Assembly (NCBI GenBank): GCA_023427985.1
Contig: JAEYZM010000005.1
Location: 62,001-126,000 of the forward strand
DNA: 64,000 nt
From: Bacteroidota bacterium
GTDB lineage: Bacteria > Bacteroidota > Bacteroidia > Sphingobacteriales > Sphingobacteriaceae
Direction of reading: 5' to 3'
Both the position numbers and the translations under genes were made by a program. The number at the start of each line of letters is the position of its first letter. The stretch's first letter is position 1. Shown here piece after piece: positions 14,449 through 23,889 of this stretch. The notes beneath the pieces are model-generated. The model was not told the DNA's origin. It made no database searches and saw nothing but the letters and a program-made list of their open reading frames with translations.

Positions 14449-15660
14449 ATGAAAAAAATTTACATGACTATTGCCTATTTAATAATAGGATTAAGCGCAT
14501 TCGCGCAAAGCACTTGGCAGGCACATTCCGTAGTGTCTAATTATTGGCCAAACAACGACGTTAAAAGTTATAATGGAAAATTATACGTCGCTTCAAACGA
14601 TGGATTATTTTCTTCATCAGACAATGGAAGTACTTGGTTGAAATTGACTGAAGGACTTAGTGGACTGAGCGATTTAGTAGAAATGCAGTTTACCAATAAT
14701 GGTACCATTTATGTACGTCAAAATAGTATTGGCGCATTGAAATCTACAGACATGGGTCAAACCTGGACATTAGATACCCTAGGTATGGGCGGTAATTACG
14801 GCGCTGCTTTATTGTATTATGATTCTGTTTCCGATAAAATATTTTTTGGCGTGGGTTATAACAAATATGCACTTTATTCTAAATCCCCAAACGATGCAGC
14901 TTGGGTCAAAGTTGCCAATATTCCATCTACTTTAAATAATTTCTCACCAGTTCAAATGACTCGTAAAGGGAATAAATTATTTGTTGTAGATATTTATATG
15001 AGAGTAATTGAGTCGGCAGATAATGGTGTTACATGGACTCAAAAAGCTGGTAATGGTTTAGTTTCTGCAGAATCGCAAGTTGGACCATCTAGATTTTTAT
15101 CAATAGGTAACGATTTGTATTATGGGATCGCTGGTGTATGGAAATCATCTGACGACGGCGATACATGGACACAAATTGACAAAAATTTTGCCTCTTCAGA
15201 TGTTAGATGTTTGTATTACGATGGTAGTGTTTTATACGCATCGGTATACAGTCAAAGAAAAACGTATCGATCAACTGATCTAGGAAATAGTTGGGATGAA
15301 TTTGGTGGTACTGGAAGTTGGTTTTTCAAAGCTATGGCAAAGCATAATGGGGCTTTGTTTGGTGTAATTCATGCTGTAGATTCGATCTATATTTACGGCA
15401 ATACTTCTACTGGTATCAATACTGATAATGAAAATCTAATTAGTATTTACCCAAATCCCGCTCAAAACCATTTAACAATTGAAAATCACCCAGATGAAAC
15501 AGATTTGAAAATTTTTGATATAACCGGAAAAATTGTTTTCGAGAAAAAAATTCAAGATGTAAAAGATGTACTAGATGTTTCTAATTTAGAAAGCGGACTT
15601 TATACGATGCATCTAATAAATAAGAACATCTCGTTCAAGAAAAAATTAATAATAAACTAA
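14449..15660 (+). CDS. T9SS-exported Asp-box (BNR) repeat protein
   Basis: The 403-residue protein has a signal peptide (ends SAFAQ). It has at least five Asp-box repeats of the S.D.G.TW type (SSDNGSTW, KSTDMGQTW, SADNGVTW, SSDDGDTW, RSTDLGNSW), typical of sialidase-like or photosystem-assembly-like beta-propellers. A C-terminal type A sorting domain begins SIYPNPAQNHLTIEN. The propeller has no visible sialidase catalytic set, so a surface binding protein is more likely than an enzyme. It follows the two-component pair and ends in a strong terminator. Confidence 0.88.
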   Translation: MKKIYMTIAYLIIGLSAFAQSTWQAHSVVSNYWPNNDVKSYNGKLYVASNDGLFSSSDNGSTWLKLTEGLSGLSDLVEMQFTNNGTIYVRQNSIGALKSTDMGQTWTLDTLGMGGNYGAALLYYDSVSDKIFFGVGYNKYALYSKSPNDAAWVKVANIPSTLNNFSPVQMTRKGNKLFVVDIYMRVIESADNGVTWTQKAGNGLVSAESQVGPSRFLSIGNDLYYGIAGVWKSSDDGDTWTQIDKNFASSDVRCLYYDGSVLYASVYSQRKTYRSTDLGNSWDEFGGTGSWFFKAMAKHNGALFGVIHAVDSIYIYGNTSTGINTDNENLISIYPNPAQNHLTIENHPDETDLKIFDITGKIVFEKKIQDVKDVLDVSNLESGLYTMHLINKNISFKKKLIIN

Positions 15661-15681
15661 AACAACTAAACAATGAATTAC

Positions 15682-15720
15682 TAATCCCTGCTTCTGATGA
15701 GCAGGGATTATTTTTTTTTT
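15682..15720 (+). terminator. Rho-independent terminator
   Basis: Perfect 11-bp arms TAATCCCTGCT (15682-15692) and AGCAGGGATTA (15700-15710) with a 7-base loop, followed by ten T. It ends the T9SS gene. Confidence 0.92.
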
Positions 15721-15753
15721 AGGTCAAGATTGTTTTTAATTCTATATTAATTA

Positions 15754-15772
15754 AATTGTACTTTGTACAATT
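15754..15772 (+). promoter_or_regulatory. Palindromic operator-like site at the MFS start
   Basis: AATTGTAC TTT GTACAATT has perfect 8-bp arms around a 3-base centre and ends 4 bases before the ATG. A protein bound here would block initiation. No divergent regulator gene is adjacent, so the regulator is unknown. Confidence 0.5.
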
Positions 15773-15776
15773 GAGT

Positions 15777-16997
15777 ATGTCGCAAGAAATCAAATTAGGA
15801 CTTAAAGAAAATTGGAAGCAGTTTAGCTTATTGGTATTGGTGAATGCTTTTGTGGGTGGAATGATTGGAATGGAACGTAGTATTTTTCCTCAATTTGCAG
15901 AACAAGAATTTGGTATATCTTCTAATACTGCGATACTTTCATTCATCGTAGCCTTTGGTATAAGTAAGGCAATTGCGAATTATTTTACTGGAAGATTAGC
16001 GAATACATTTGGACGAAGAAATTTATTGCTTGCTGGTTGGTGTTTGGCATTGCCAATTCCATTTATGTTGATCCATGCATCGACCTGGAGTGTTGTTGTG
16101 CTTTCAAATATTTTATTAGGAATAAGCCAAGGTCTCACATGGAGTAGCACGGTAGTGATGAAGATCGATTTGGTAGGAGAGAAGAATAGAGGATTAGCAA
16201 TGGGATTGAATGAATTTGCGGGCTATTTCGCAGTAGGAATTATTGCATTTTTAACAGGATATATTGCGAGTAATTTCGGAGTAGTACCTTATCCATTTTA
16301 TTTGGGCATAGTGATTTCGATAGCTGGATTACTAACTACATTTTTTTGGATCAAAGACACTCAAAGTTTTGTGCGAATAGAAAGTGAAAATAATACAAAC
16401 GATATTCTAGATAATGTATTCTTGGAGACAACTCTTAAAAATAAAAATTTAAGCACCATCACACAAGCAGGTATGGTGAATAATTTAAACGACGGAATGA
16501 TTTGGGGACTCTTACCAATCCTATTGTTGAGCCTCAATTTTCAGACAGAAAAAATTGGAATACTTACAGCAATTTACCCAGCTGTTTGGGGTATCGGTCA
16601 ATTGTTCACGGGTAAAATGGCCGACCATTATTCAAAAAAATCCATGCTATTTTGGGGAATGTTTTTACAAGGAATAGCAATTTTATTATTGCCTTTGAGT
16701 ATTGAATTTTATCAACTCGCATTGCTTTCAGCAAGCCTTGGTTTAGGAACGGCATTGGTCTATCCAACTTTTTTAACTACGATTGCAGATTTTACTCAGG
16801 CCAAGCAACGTGCCGAAAGTATTGGTGTCTTTAGACTTTGGCGCGATTTAGGTTATGCCATAGGAGCAATAATTTCAGGAATAACTGCCGATGTATTGGG
16901 ACTAAATTATGCCATTGCTCTCATCGGCATAATTACAATTGCTTCTTCAATGATTATAAAATTCAGAATGCCCGATACAAAAAAAGCCAGCATATAG
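15777..16997 (+). CDS. Major facilitator superfamily transporter
   Basis: The 406-residue protein has about twelve membrane helices. The MFS motif A after helix 2 reads GRLANTFGRRNLLL, and the half-repeat GKMADHYSKKSML follows helix 8. The substrate is unknown; the layout resembles drug or small-molecule exporters. I chose the ATG at 15777 (MSQEIKLG); a longer frame would begin at a TTG inside the palindrome. The stop codon lies inside the terminator stem, shared with the convergent T9SS gene. Confidence 0.85.
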   Translation: MSQEIKLGLKENWKQFSLLVLVNAFVGGMIGMERSIFPQFAEQEFGISSNTAILSFIVAFGISKAIANYFTGRLANTFGRRNLLLAGWCLALPIPFMLIHASTWSVVVLSNILLGISQGLTWSSTVVMKIDLVGEKNRGLAMGLNEFAGYFAVGIIAFLTGYIASNFGVVPYPFYLGIVISIAGLLTTFFWIKDTQSFVRIESENNTNDILDNVFLETTLKNKNLSTITQAGMVNNLNDGMIWGLLPILLLSLNFQTEKIGILTAIYPAVWGIGQLFTGKMADHYSKKSMLFWGMFLQGIAILLLPLSIEFYQLALLSASLGLGTALVYPTFLTTIADFTQAKQRAESIGVFRLWRDLGYAIGAIISGITADVLGLNYAIALIGIITIASSMIIKFRMPDTKKASI

Positions 16998-17005
16998 CTG
17001 GCTTT
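16983..17005. terminator. Bidirectional terminator between convergent genes
   Basis: Arms AAAGCCAGC (16983-16991) and GCTGGCTTT (16997-17005) enclose ATATA. The MFS stop codon is part of the hairpin. A-tract and T-tract on the two sides allow function in both directions. Confidence 0.75.
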
Positions 17006-17024
17006 AAAAATTAGAAAGAAAAAA

Positions 17025-18581
17025 TTATTGCACTAAAATTTTATTGCTGTATGTTTTGTTGTTCGATCGAGTTTGTACCTGATAGATACCTGCTGGCAAA
17101 TCGATTTGGAAGGTATGCACACCTTTTTCTAACCATGCATTGTCGCAAAGTGTAGCAACTTTTTCTCCCAATAAATTATAAATTTCTACACTTGCATTAG
17201 CTGTACTTTCCAACTCTATGCCGATGTGTTGCCCTGTAGCCACTGGGTTTGGATATACTTGAAGCGATTCAGTTTTCTTAGTATTCAATCCAACAGCTTG
17301 TAGCAATGAATAGGTAAAACGAGTACGTAAATCTAAATTACCTGTCATTGCATCGTACTCACTATCGATCATCTCAACAATGCTAGTTCCATCGTACGTG
17401 ATGTCCCTCTTATTTCTTTGCACGGTGACATATGCAGTATCTTCATACATTTCGTAAATGAAATCGATTTGATTGGAATACTCATCAAAAATAGTTGATG
17501 ATTTTGAACTTGACACCCATACATCGTTAACCCATACGAATCGCTCTTCAATTAAACTTCCATAATTATCAGGTCTAGATGCTACATATTTATGTTCAAT
17601 TACAAATGCTGTGTCGATGTAGAATTCCAAAACAAATTCTTCAACTTGTGATGAATTAATACTTCCATTCCAATTGAACCAAACGAAATCTCTGAAACGT
17701 TCCGTGCTGTCCCATTCACTATTCGCTAAATCCCATGCAAAGAATAATAAATCTGTAGCTCGCTCTTGCGCATCTAATTTGATTTCTTCGCGATTTGCAT
17801 TTTCCCAGGTACCATCGACATAAATCTGATAAATATTTTCCGATAATGTTCCGTTGCTTGTAAAGATGTGATGCATGCGATCTGTTGTATCCCATGACTG
17901 ATCCGATGGATCTAAGTAAATGGCCATGTCTAGAATATTTCTGTTGTTAAGGTCAAATTCATATTCCAATTTCAGACCTTCAAAACCAACCCAATTGCTT
18001 CCATCGTGATACTCCAGCAAATACATGCTCATTAAATCTTGCGGATTAAAAATCATTGTCTCGCGTTCTCTTGGAAGCCAGATCGACCATGTGGTGTCCC
18101 ACTCTTGGTAAAATCGTTCTGCCAAACGACCCTTCGAATCGTAGGTGTACAGGTCGCGCACCCAATCTTGCCATCTATTATTCGTGCTATCGTACTGACG
18201 CATCACCGCTTCATTTACTTTACCATTGTCGTAATAATATTCAATTTGTAAACCAGGACCTGTGATAACATCCGTTAAAGTGGTTAAGACAATTTGATTG
18301 TTTTCATTGTAGATGTAAGTGTTTCTAAAAACACTATCCCATTGATTGGTATTGGCATTCCAATAGTCGATTAATTCTGTTTGCAAGAATCGTGTCGACA
18401 ATTTTCTTTGAGCAGCAGTAGATAATTGAAATTTATTTTTCAAAGGATCTGCAATCGACTTTTGAATCTTCGCATTACGTTGTGTAATTGCGTTCTCATG
18501 TTTTTTGAAATTTTGCGCCTCTGTATGAAATACAGTAGCAGTAATAATTGTTAAACTAAACAGTGTAATTTTTTTAATCAT
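17025..18581 (-). CDS. T9SS-exported protein with repeated YD-like strand units
   Basis: The protein starts MIKKITLFSLTIITATVFHT (signal peptide), about 518 residues; an in-frame ATG 12 codons upstream is less likely because it would bury the signal. The body repeats units of roughly 30-40 residues of the type N.W.S..R....YD..G.L.E....W, as in many Bacteroidota surface proteins of unknown function. The C-terminus is a type A sorting domain (VYPNPVATGQHIGIEL...GVHTFQIDLPAGIYQVQ). It converges with the MFS gene. Confidence 0.85.
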   Translation of the reverse strand: MIKKITLFSLTIITATVFHTEAQNFKKHENAITQRNAKIQKSIADPLKNKFQLSTAAQRKLSTRFLQTELIDYWNANTNQWDSVFRNTYIYNENNQIVLTTLTDVITGPGLQIEYYYDNGKVNEAVMRQYDSTNNRWQDWVRDLYTYDSKGRLAERFYQEWDTTWSIWLPRERETMIFNPQDLMSMYLLEYHDGSNWVGFEGLKLEYEFDLNNRNILDMAIYLDPSDQSWDTTDRMHHIFTSNGTLSENIYQIYVDGTWENANREEIKLDAQERATDLLFFAWDLANSEWDSTERFRDFVWFNWNGSINSSQVEEFVLEFYIDTAFVIEHKYVASRPDNYGSLIEERFVWVNDVWVSSSKSSTIFDEYSNQIDFIYEMYEDTAYVTVQRNKRDITYDGTSIVEMIDSEYDAMTGNLDLRTRFTYSLLQAVGLNTKKTESLQVYPNPVATGQHIGIELESTANASVEIYNLLGEKVATLCDNAWLEKGVHTFQIDLPAGIYQVQTRSNNKTYSNKILVQ

Positions 18582-18763
18582 ATCGATGTGTATTAAGTAG
18601 ATATGACAAGTACGCAATAATGTACTAGATATAATTGGATGTTTTTGTATAGAATTTAGATGGTTACATACATTGTATAATATTGGATTTTTCCATCATG
18701 ATTTTTTGTGATAACCGTATGAAAGATAGATTAAGTCCCAAAGTTTCAGAAATGTATTAAATA

Positions 18764-18791
18764 AAAAAAGCCCACGGACATGTGGGCTTTT
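18764..18791. terminator. Terminator of tRNA-Asn
   Basis: AGCCCAC (six-base loop GGACAT) GTGGGCT has A7 on its left side, which is a U-tract for transcripts on the minus strand. It directly follows the tRNA 3' end and also carries TTTT on the plus side. Confidence 0.8.
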
Positions 18792-18792
18792 G

Positions 18793-18866
18793 CTCCTGAA
18801 GCTGGGCTCGAACCAGCGACCCTCTGATTAACAGTCAGATGCTCTAACCAGCTGAGCTATTCAGGA
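18793..18866 (-). tRNA. tRNA-Asn (GTT)
   Basis: A 74-base cloverleaf is complete. The acceptor pairs TCCTGAA with TTCAGGA, discriminator G, D-arm GCTC/GAGC, anticodon stem TCTGA/TCAGA with loop CTGTTAA (anticodon GTT), and T-arm GCTGG TTCGAGC CCAGC. No CCA is encoded. A terminator follows. Confidence 0.96.
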
Positions 18867-18963
18867 GTTCCAGAAAAGCGTGCTTTTCTTTTGGGACTGC
18901 AATATTAGGTCTTTCCAATTAATTATGCAATATTTGCGAAACTTTTTTTTAAAATATTTTTAC

Positions 18964-19887
18964 ATGAGTTTAGTAGTCATTGGTACTGTGGCATTTGACG
19001 CCATTGAAACACCTTTCGGGAAGACCGATAAAATCGTTGGAGGGGCCGCAACCTATGCAAGTATTGCCGCTTCCTACTTTTACGATCAAACAAAAATTGT
19101 TGCTGTTGTGGGCGATGATTTTCCAGAAAAAGATATTAAGCATTTCAATTCCAGAGGAATATCTACAGAAGGTTTGCAAATAAAAAAAGGTGAAAAATCC
19201 TTCTTTTGGTCAGGCAAATATCATAACGACTTGAATAGCAGAGATACATTGGTGACGGAGCTGAATGTCTTGGCCGATTTCGATCCAATTATTCCGGATT
19301 CTTACCAAGATTGCGAGTTCCTAATGTTAGGAAACTTAACGCCGATGGTGCAGCAAACGGTAATCAATCGCATGAAAAACAGACCGAAGTTGATCGTGAT
19401 GGATACCATGAACTTCTGGATGGATGTTGCCATGGACGATTTATTAAACACCCTAAAGATGGTCGATGTATTAACGATCAATGATGCCGAAGCCCGCCAA
19501 CTTTCAGGTGAGTATTCATTAGTGAAAGCTGCTCGCAAAATCTTAACGATGGGTCCTAACTATTTAATCATTAAAAAAGGCGAACATGGTGCATTGTTGT
19601 TCCATGAAAATCAAGTATTCTCGGCACCCGCTCTTCCATTAGAAGAAGTGTTCGATCCAACTGGAGCTGGCGACACCTTTGCTGGTGGATTCATTGGTTA
19701 CCTTGCAAAGACTAAAGATATTTCTTTCGAAAATATGAAGCGCGCTATTATCTATGGTTCTGCGATGGCTTCTTTCTGCGTTGAAAAATTTGGTGTAGAA
19801 AGAATTCATGATCTTAATAACGATGAACTAAATGCAAGAATCCAAGAGTTTGTAAGCTTGGCGCAGTTTGAGATAACGCTTGTCTAG
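18964..19887 (+). CDS. PfkB-family sugar/nucleoside kinase
   Basis: The 307-residue protein has the PfkB N-terminal signature region (GGAATYASIAASYF) and the C-terminal signature DPTGAGDTFAGGFIGYLA. In the latter GAGD forms the anion hole and the second D is the catalytic base. The substrate cannot be told; ribokinase/adenosine-kinase-like members of this length are common in Bacteroidota. I chose the ATG at 18964 (MSLVVIGTVAFDAIE) because the extra 28 residues of the longer frame are not family-like. A dispersed intergenic repeat follows the stop. Confidence 0.87.
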   Translation: MSLVVIGTVAFDAIETPFGKTDKIVGGAATYASIAASYFYDQTKIVAVVGDDFPEKDIKHFNSRGISTEGLQIKKGEKSFFWSGKYHNDLNSRDTLVTELNVLADFDPIIPDSYQDCEFLMLGNLTPMVQQTVINRMKNRPKLIVMDTMNFWMDVAMDDLLNTLKMVDVLTINDAEARQLSGEYSLVKAARKILTMGPNYLIIKKGEHGALLFHENQVFSAPALPLEEVFDPTGAGDTFAGGFIGYLAKTKDISFENMKRAIIYGSAMASFCVEKFGVERIHDLNNDELNARIQEFVSLAQFEITLV

Positions 19888-19985
19888 TATGCTAGTGTGC
19901 TAGTTTGCTAGGACATTAGTTTTAGTGGATAGTGGATAGTGTGTGTGCTATCCACTATTTTCTATTTTCTATTTTCGATTTTCCT
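19888..19985 (+). repeat. Dispersed intergenic repeat family, copy A
   Basis: The stretch starts right after the kinase stop with a GTGCTAG-type tandem run. It continues AGTGGATAGTGGATAGTG, whose GTGGATAG is followed by the inverse CTATCCAC, then TTTTCTATTTTCTATTTTCG. Related words occur after rpoA (55815-55915) and after the lipoprotein gene (57685-57810). It shows no coding potential. Confidence 0.6.
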
Positions 19986-19995
19986 TCTTCCTAAC

Positions 19996-20523
19996 CTATT
20001 TTCCTTTTTCCTTCATCTCGAATTCCTTTACCAACTCCTCTGGACTCTTGCCTAAATTCGACATCGATGCTCGAGCGTCTTCTGCTAATTTATGATTCGG
20101 ATATTCTTTTAAGAATTTATTGTAATGAAACCATGCATTACGAGTGTCTTGTAAATAGGTGTCGTAAATAAATCCACATATAAAAATACTTTCTGCACGC
20201 TTGTTGTATTTTGGATACCTACCATATAATAATTGGAAGCGACGAATCGATTGAGAATAATTTCCTAAGCCGCTTAGGATCTCTCCCGACTTATACAATA
20301 ACTCAGGAGAATTTGCATCATCCCTATAAAGATTTACATAATTATCACTTTTCTCTACAAATAATTGTGCAATACTGTCGTTCAAACCCTTGTCGTCTTT
20401 GAATAATGTTTTTTCATAGCTTTTTATTTCGCTATATAATTTCTCTTGTTCCGATGAACACGCACTTAAAATAATGCTAATGAATGCAATTGCCAATACT
20501 GTAATTCTTCTCATATTATTCAT
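19996..20523 (-). CDS. TPR-like lipoprotein, BamD/YbgF-like
   Basis: Starting at MNNMRRITV the protein has 175 residues. The signal ends in the lipobox LSAC, giving an acylated Cys after cleavage, so it is placed in the outer or inner membrane. The body has helical tetratricopeptide-like repeats (YKSGEILSGLGNYSQSIRRF, then YDTYLQDTRNAWFHYNKFL, LKEYPNHKLAEDA). The last unit resembles the BamD/YbgF pattern. Function is not known; it could be part of an envelope assembly complex. Confidence 0.78.
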   Translation of the reverse strand: MNNMRRITVLAIAFISIILSACSSEQEKLYSEIKSYEKTLFKDDKGLNDSIAQLFVEKSDNYVNLYRDDANSPELLYKSGEILSGLGNYSQSIRRFQLLYGRYPKYNKRAESIFICGFIYDTYLQDTRNAWFHYNKFLKEYPNHKLAEDARASMSNLGKSPEELVKEFEMKEKGK

Positions 20524-20576
20524 ACTTGTCGTTCTAGCTATTTTGTTGAATCGCAATAATACTTATTTTTGTGTTT

Positions 20577-20981
20577 GTGAAAAAGTTAATGATCATATTC
20601 CTAAGCATCTTCCTGCTGATCAATTCAGTTGGGGTAAGTGTCTATGCTCATTACTGTGGCGACAATCTTCAAGATACTAGCATTGTAGTTGAGTCCAACA
20701 AACCCTGCTGTGCCGATGAGGGCGAAGAAGAATCGGAATCTATGGAGTGTTGCAACGAAGAACACAAACTCGTTAAACTTGAAGATGAATTTTTAAAAGT
20801 TGAAAAAGTTGAACTCAACCATTCCATCGCTCAATTGCATTGGATTGCCATCAACAGCATACAACTTTTACAATTTAATACAATTTCTTATGCCGATGTA
20901 TTCAGTCCGGGCAAACATCTCCACAAGGAAATACATCGACACAACAATAAACAAGTCCTTTTCTCCGTATTCCGTATTTGA
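20577..20981 (+). CDS. HYC_CC_PP-family small exported protein
   Basis: The short protein (about 134 residues from the GTG at 20577; ATG at 20589 is the alternative) has a hydrophobic signal (LMIIFLSIFLLINSVGVSVYA). It carries the family's conserved HYCGDN, the KPCCADEG motif and a second MECC pair. Such proteins sit next to TonB receptors in Bacteroidota. The Cys/His pairs suggest metal binding, probably copper given the downstream HMA gene (inference). It lies 62 bases before the receptor gene. Confidence 0.72.
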   Translation: MKKLMIIFLSIFLLINSVGVSVYAHYCGDNLQDTSIVVESNKPCCADEGEEESESMECCNEEHKLVKLEDEFLKVEKVELNHSIAQLHWIAINSIQLLQFNTISYADVFSPGKHLHKEIHRHNNKQVLFSVFRI

Positions 20982-21043
20982 AATAAATAATTCTTTGGCC
21001 AATTGGCTTTAGTTTATTATTTAATTATTTTCAAATACATACA

Positions 21044-23242
21044 ATGAAAAAAACAATTCTATATATATTTTTTATACTGAATGCACTGCCATCTTGGGCT
21101 CAAAAAACGATGAGCGGAAAAGTGGTCGATGCTAACAATAAGGCCATCGAAAGTGCCAGTGTTTATTGGATAAACACACAGTCGCTTGTCTTCACTGAGA
21201 AAGATGGAAAATTCAACATCGACTCTAATGGGATTGCCGACAAAAGATTAGTGATTCAGATGTTGGGATATCTGACCGACACCATTTCAAACTTTCAAAA
21301 GAAGAATACTTTCATCTTAAGTAAGACGTTGGTTTTGAAGGAAGCCGATGTTGTGTTCGAACGTTCGGGCACAATGATTTCTATGCAGCCGATTAAAACA
21401 GAAATTATTAATGAAAAAGAATTAAAGAAAGCGGCATGTTGTAATCTGGGAGAGAGCTTTGAAACCAATGCTACGGTCGATGTTACCTATAAAGATGCCT
21501 TAACGGGTAGCAAAGAATTGCAAGTCTTAGGGCTTTCGGGCTCCTATATTCAAATGCTTACGGAGAATGCTCCTCAAATTTCTGGACTGGGATTAACTTA
21601 CGGACTGAACGGAATACCAGGTACACAAATTGAAGCAATTAATATTGTGAAAGGTCCGGGCTCGGTGATCTTTGGTCCTGAATCCATGAGCGGAATGATC
21701 AATGTGGATTTGAAAGATCCTGAGAAAACCGATACATGGTTTGTAAACGGATACCTCGATGAAAATTTGCGTCGCGAAATAAACATAGACAATGCAACAA
21801 TTTTGAGTGATCGTGTAAGTACTTTTACTTCATTGCATATTGACGACATGACAGCGAAGATCGATGAAAATTACGATACTTTTTTAGACATGCCATTGGT
21901 GCGAAACATCAATGCTTTGAGTAAATGGAAATTCAATAATAGAAAAGGTTTGATCTCCCAACTTTCGTTTAAATATTTAAATGAGCAACGCATGAGTGGT
22001 CAAATGAATTACGATTACGATAGATCTTATGCCGATATGAGTGCATGGGGACAGAAGCTCAAGACCAATAGATACGAGGTGTACGGAAGAACTGGTTATG
22101 TGATTCCATCCGCTAGATACCAAAGCATCGGTCTACAATATTCGTATGTGTATCACGATCAACAAGGTTATTACGGCATTCGTTCATACTCTGGAAATCA
22201 GAATTTATTGAATCTTCGTTTAATTTATAATACGGAAATTGGTGCGAAGCATTCTGTGAATATTGGATTGAGCATGAAGAACGAATTCATCAAAGAACAT
22301 TTCGACACCTTGAATGCCGATCGTACCGAACAGACTCCGGGTATTTTTATTGAAGATACTTATAAAATAAATCCACGTTTGATTTTGATCGCAGGATATC
22401 GCGCCGATAATATTAGAAATAAATGGTACCATACGCCGAGAGCGAATGTGAAATATTCAATAGACGATCAAACCGATGTACGTGCAAGTGTGGGCTATGG
22501 AGTTCGACTGCCACATGTGTTTGCAGAAAATCCAGCATTGTTGGTAAGCTCTAAAGCATTTGTGATTCAGCCGAATTTAGAAGCGGAACGTTCAGTCAAT
22601 TACGGAATAAATTTGGTGCGAAGCTTCAATTTGTTTTATAGAAAAGGTACCTTCAATTTCGATTTGTATAGAACAGAATTCATCAATCGATTGCGTGTCG
22701 ACTTAGATCAAGATCCATTGGTGGTAAATGTTTACAATTTATCAAATGGTTCGTACTCCAATACGTTCCAATTTGAATTCATGTATAAAATTTTGAAAAC
22801 TGTTGAATTGAAATTTGCTTACAAGTACCTCGATGTTCAGAGTAAATTGAACGGCGTTTACATTCGCGACCCATACATTGCGAATCACCGTTACCTTACT
22901 ACTTTTTCTTACGAATCTTTCAATAGAAAATGGAGAGCAAATCTTGGCTTCAATGTGGTGGGTTCAAAGCGTTTGCCTAAAGTGCACGAACATCACGAAA
23001 CAAAAAACTTGCCTTTGAATTCTCCAGTTTATACCATTGTAAATACTCAAGTAACGCGTGTCTTTAAAAACTTTGAAATTTATTTAGGTGCAGAAAATTT
23101 ATTTGACTTCAAACAGATGACGCATTTGTTGGGATCCGATGATCCTTATGGTCCGTACTTCGATGCAGCATACATTTGGGGTCCAATGGATGGAAGAAGA
23201 ATTTACACAGGATTTAGATATAAGTTTAACAATAAAAAATAA
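21044..23242 (+). CDS. TonB-dependent outer-membrane receptor (probable metal/copper uptake)
   Basis: The 732-residue protein has a signal peptide (ends PSWAQ) and a carboxypeptidase-like regulatory domain at 20-95 (MSGKVVDANNKAIESASVYW). A plug domain follows (EINEKELKKAACCNLGESFE, then GIPGTQIEAINIVKGPGSVIFG) and then a 22-strand barrel ending in an aromatic strand (GRRIYTGFRYKFNNKK). The plug carries a CC pair at the KAACCNLGESFETN motif, which I have seen in receptors beside HMA proteins. Between the HYC and HMA genes it probably imports copper or another soft metal. Confidence 0.88.
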   Translation: MKKTILYIFFILNALPSWAQKTMSGKVVDANNKAIESASVYWINTQSLVFTEKDGKFNIDSNGIADKRLVIQMLGYLTDTISNFQKKNTFILSKTLVLKEADVVFERSGTMISMQPIKTEIINEKELKKAACCNLGESFETNATVDVTYKDALTGSKELQVLGLSGSYIQMLTENAPQISGLGLTYGLNGIPGTQIEAINIVKGPGSVIFGPESMSGMINVDLKDPEKTDTWFVNGYLDENLRREINIDNATILSDRVSTFTSLHIDDMTAKIDENYDTFLDMPLVRNINALSKWKFNNRKGLISQLSFKYLNEQRMSGQMNYDYDRSYADMSAWGQKLKTNRYEVYGRTGYVIPSARYQSIGLQYSYVYHDQQGYYGIRSYSGNQNLLNLRLIYNTEIGAKHSVNIGLSMKNEFIKEHFDTLNADRTEQTPGIFIEDTYKINPRLILIAGYRADNIRNKWYHTPRANVKYSIDDQTDVRASVGYGVRLPHVFAENPALLVSSKAFVIQPNLEAERSVNYGINLVRSFNLFYRKGTFNFDLYRTEFINRLRVDLDQDPLVVNVYNLSNGSYSNTFQFEFMYKILKTVELKFAYKYLDVQSKLNGVYIRDPYIANHRYLTTFSYESFNRKWRANLGFNVVGSKRLPKVHEHHETKNLPLNSPVYTIVNTQVTRVFKNFEIYLGAENLFDFKQMTHLLGSDDPYGPYFDAAYIWGPMDGRRIYTGFRYKFNNKK

Positions 23243-23249
23243 TTTTTAA

Positions 23250-23285
23250 TATGCCGATGTAGCAAGATCTTGATACATCGGCATA
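23250..23285. terminator. Hairpin between receptor and HMA gene
   Basis: A perfect 12-bp stem (TATGCCGATGTA / TACATCGGCATA) has a 12-base loop. It lacks a clean T-run, so partial termination or mRNA processing is as likely as full termination. Confidence 0.5.
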
Positions 23286-23298
23286 AATAATTTAAGCC

Positions 23299-23889
23299 AT
23301 GAAGAAATTAACAATCGTATTTTTATTAGGGATGATTTTTACATCACAAAGCTATGCTCAAAAAGTTGACAGCATTTTTGCAAAAGGAAATTGTGAGCAT
23401 TGCAAAGAACGTATTGAACATTCGATTTCAAAATTGAATGGTGTGAAAAAAGTGACTTGGGAAACTGCGAGTGGTACAGTTATTTGTGAATACGATTCGA
23501 CTTTGATTACAAACGATGCCATTCAAAAAGAGATTGCTCGTGTGGGACACGACACTAAGAAGTACAGGGCCGAGGATAAGGTATATAGAAATTTGCCAGC
23601 ATGTTGTAAATACGATAGAGATCCTCTACAAAATTCCAATTCTAAAATTCAAACTATCGATTTTAAAATCGAAGGGATGACTTGTGCAGAAGGTTGTGCA
23701 AAGGGAATTGAGATGAATGTTTACAAACAAAAAGGCGTGAAGTTTTGTGAAGTAAATTACGATACTCAAAAAGCACGTGTGATTTACGATTCGACTAAGA
23801 TTTCAAAAGAGGATATTATAAAGAAGGTAGAAACTTTTCAGCCAGAAGGAGAGAAGAGGGAGTATAAGGTTCGTATGCTCTCCCGATAG
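23299..23889 (+). CDS. Exported protein with two heavy-metal-associated (HMA) domains
   Basis: The 196-residue protein has a signal peptide (ends SQSYAQ). Its first HMA-like domain (about 25-90) has NCEHCKERIEH as CxxC. A PACCKYDRDP linker follows, then a second domain (130-190) with GMTCAEGCAKGIE, where the site is C-x4-C rather than CxxC. Such proteins bind Cu(I) or another soft metal and hand it on. The last codons and the TAG stop lie in an 18-bp palindrome (23881-23898), suggesting that the repeat reshaped the C-terminus. Confidence 0.85.
   Translation: MKKLTIVFLLGMIFTSQSYAQKVDSIFAKGNCEHCKERIEHSISKLNGVKKVTWETASGTVICEYDSTLITNDAIQKEIARVGHDTKKYRAEDKVYRNLPACCKYDRDPLQNSNSKIQTIDFKIEGMTCAEGCAKGIEMNVYKQKGVKFCEVNYDTQKARVIYDSTKISKEDIIKKVETFQPEGEKREYKVRMLSR

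Noticed and set aside
15756..15776. TTG start that would add seven residues to the MFS transporter
   Set aside because: It lies inside the palindrome, and the ATG at 15777 gives a normal MFS N-terminus.
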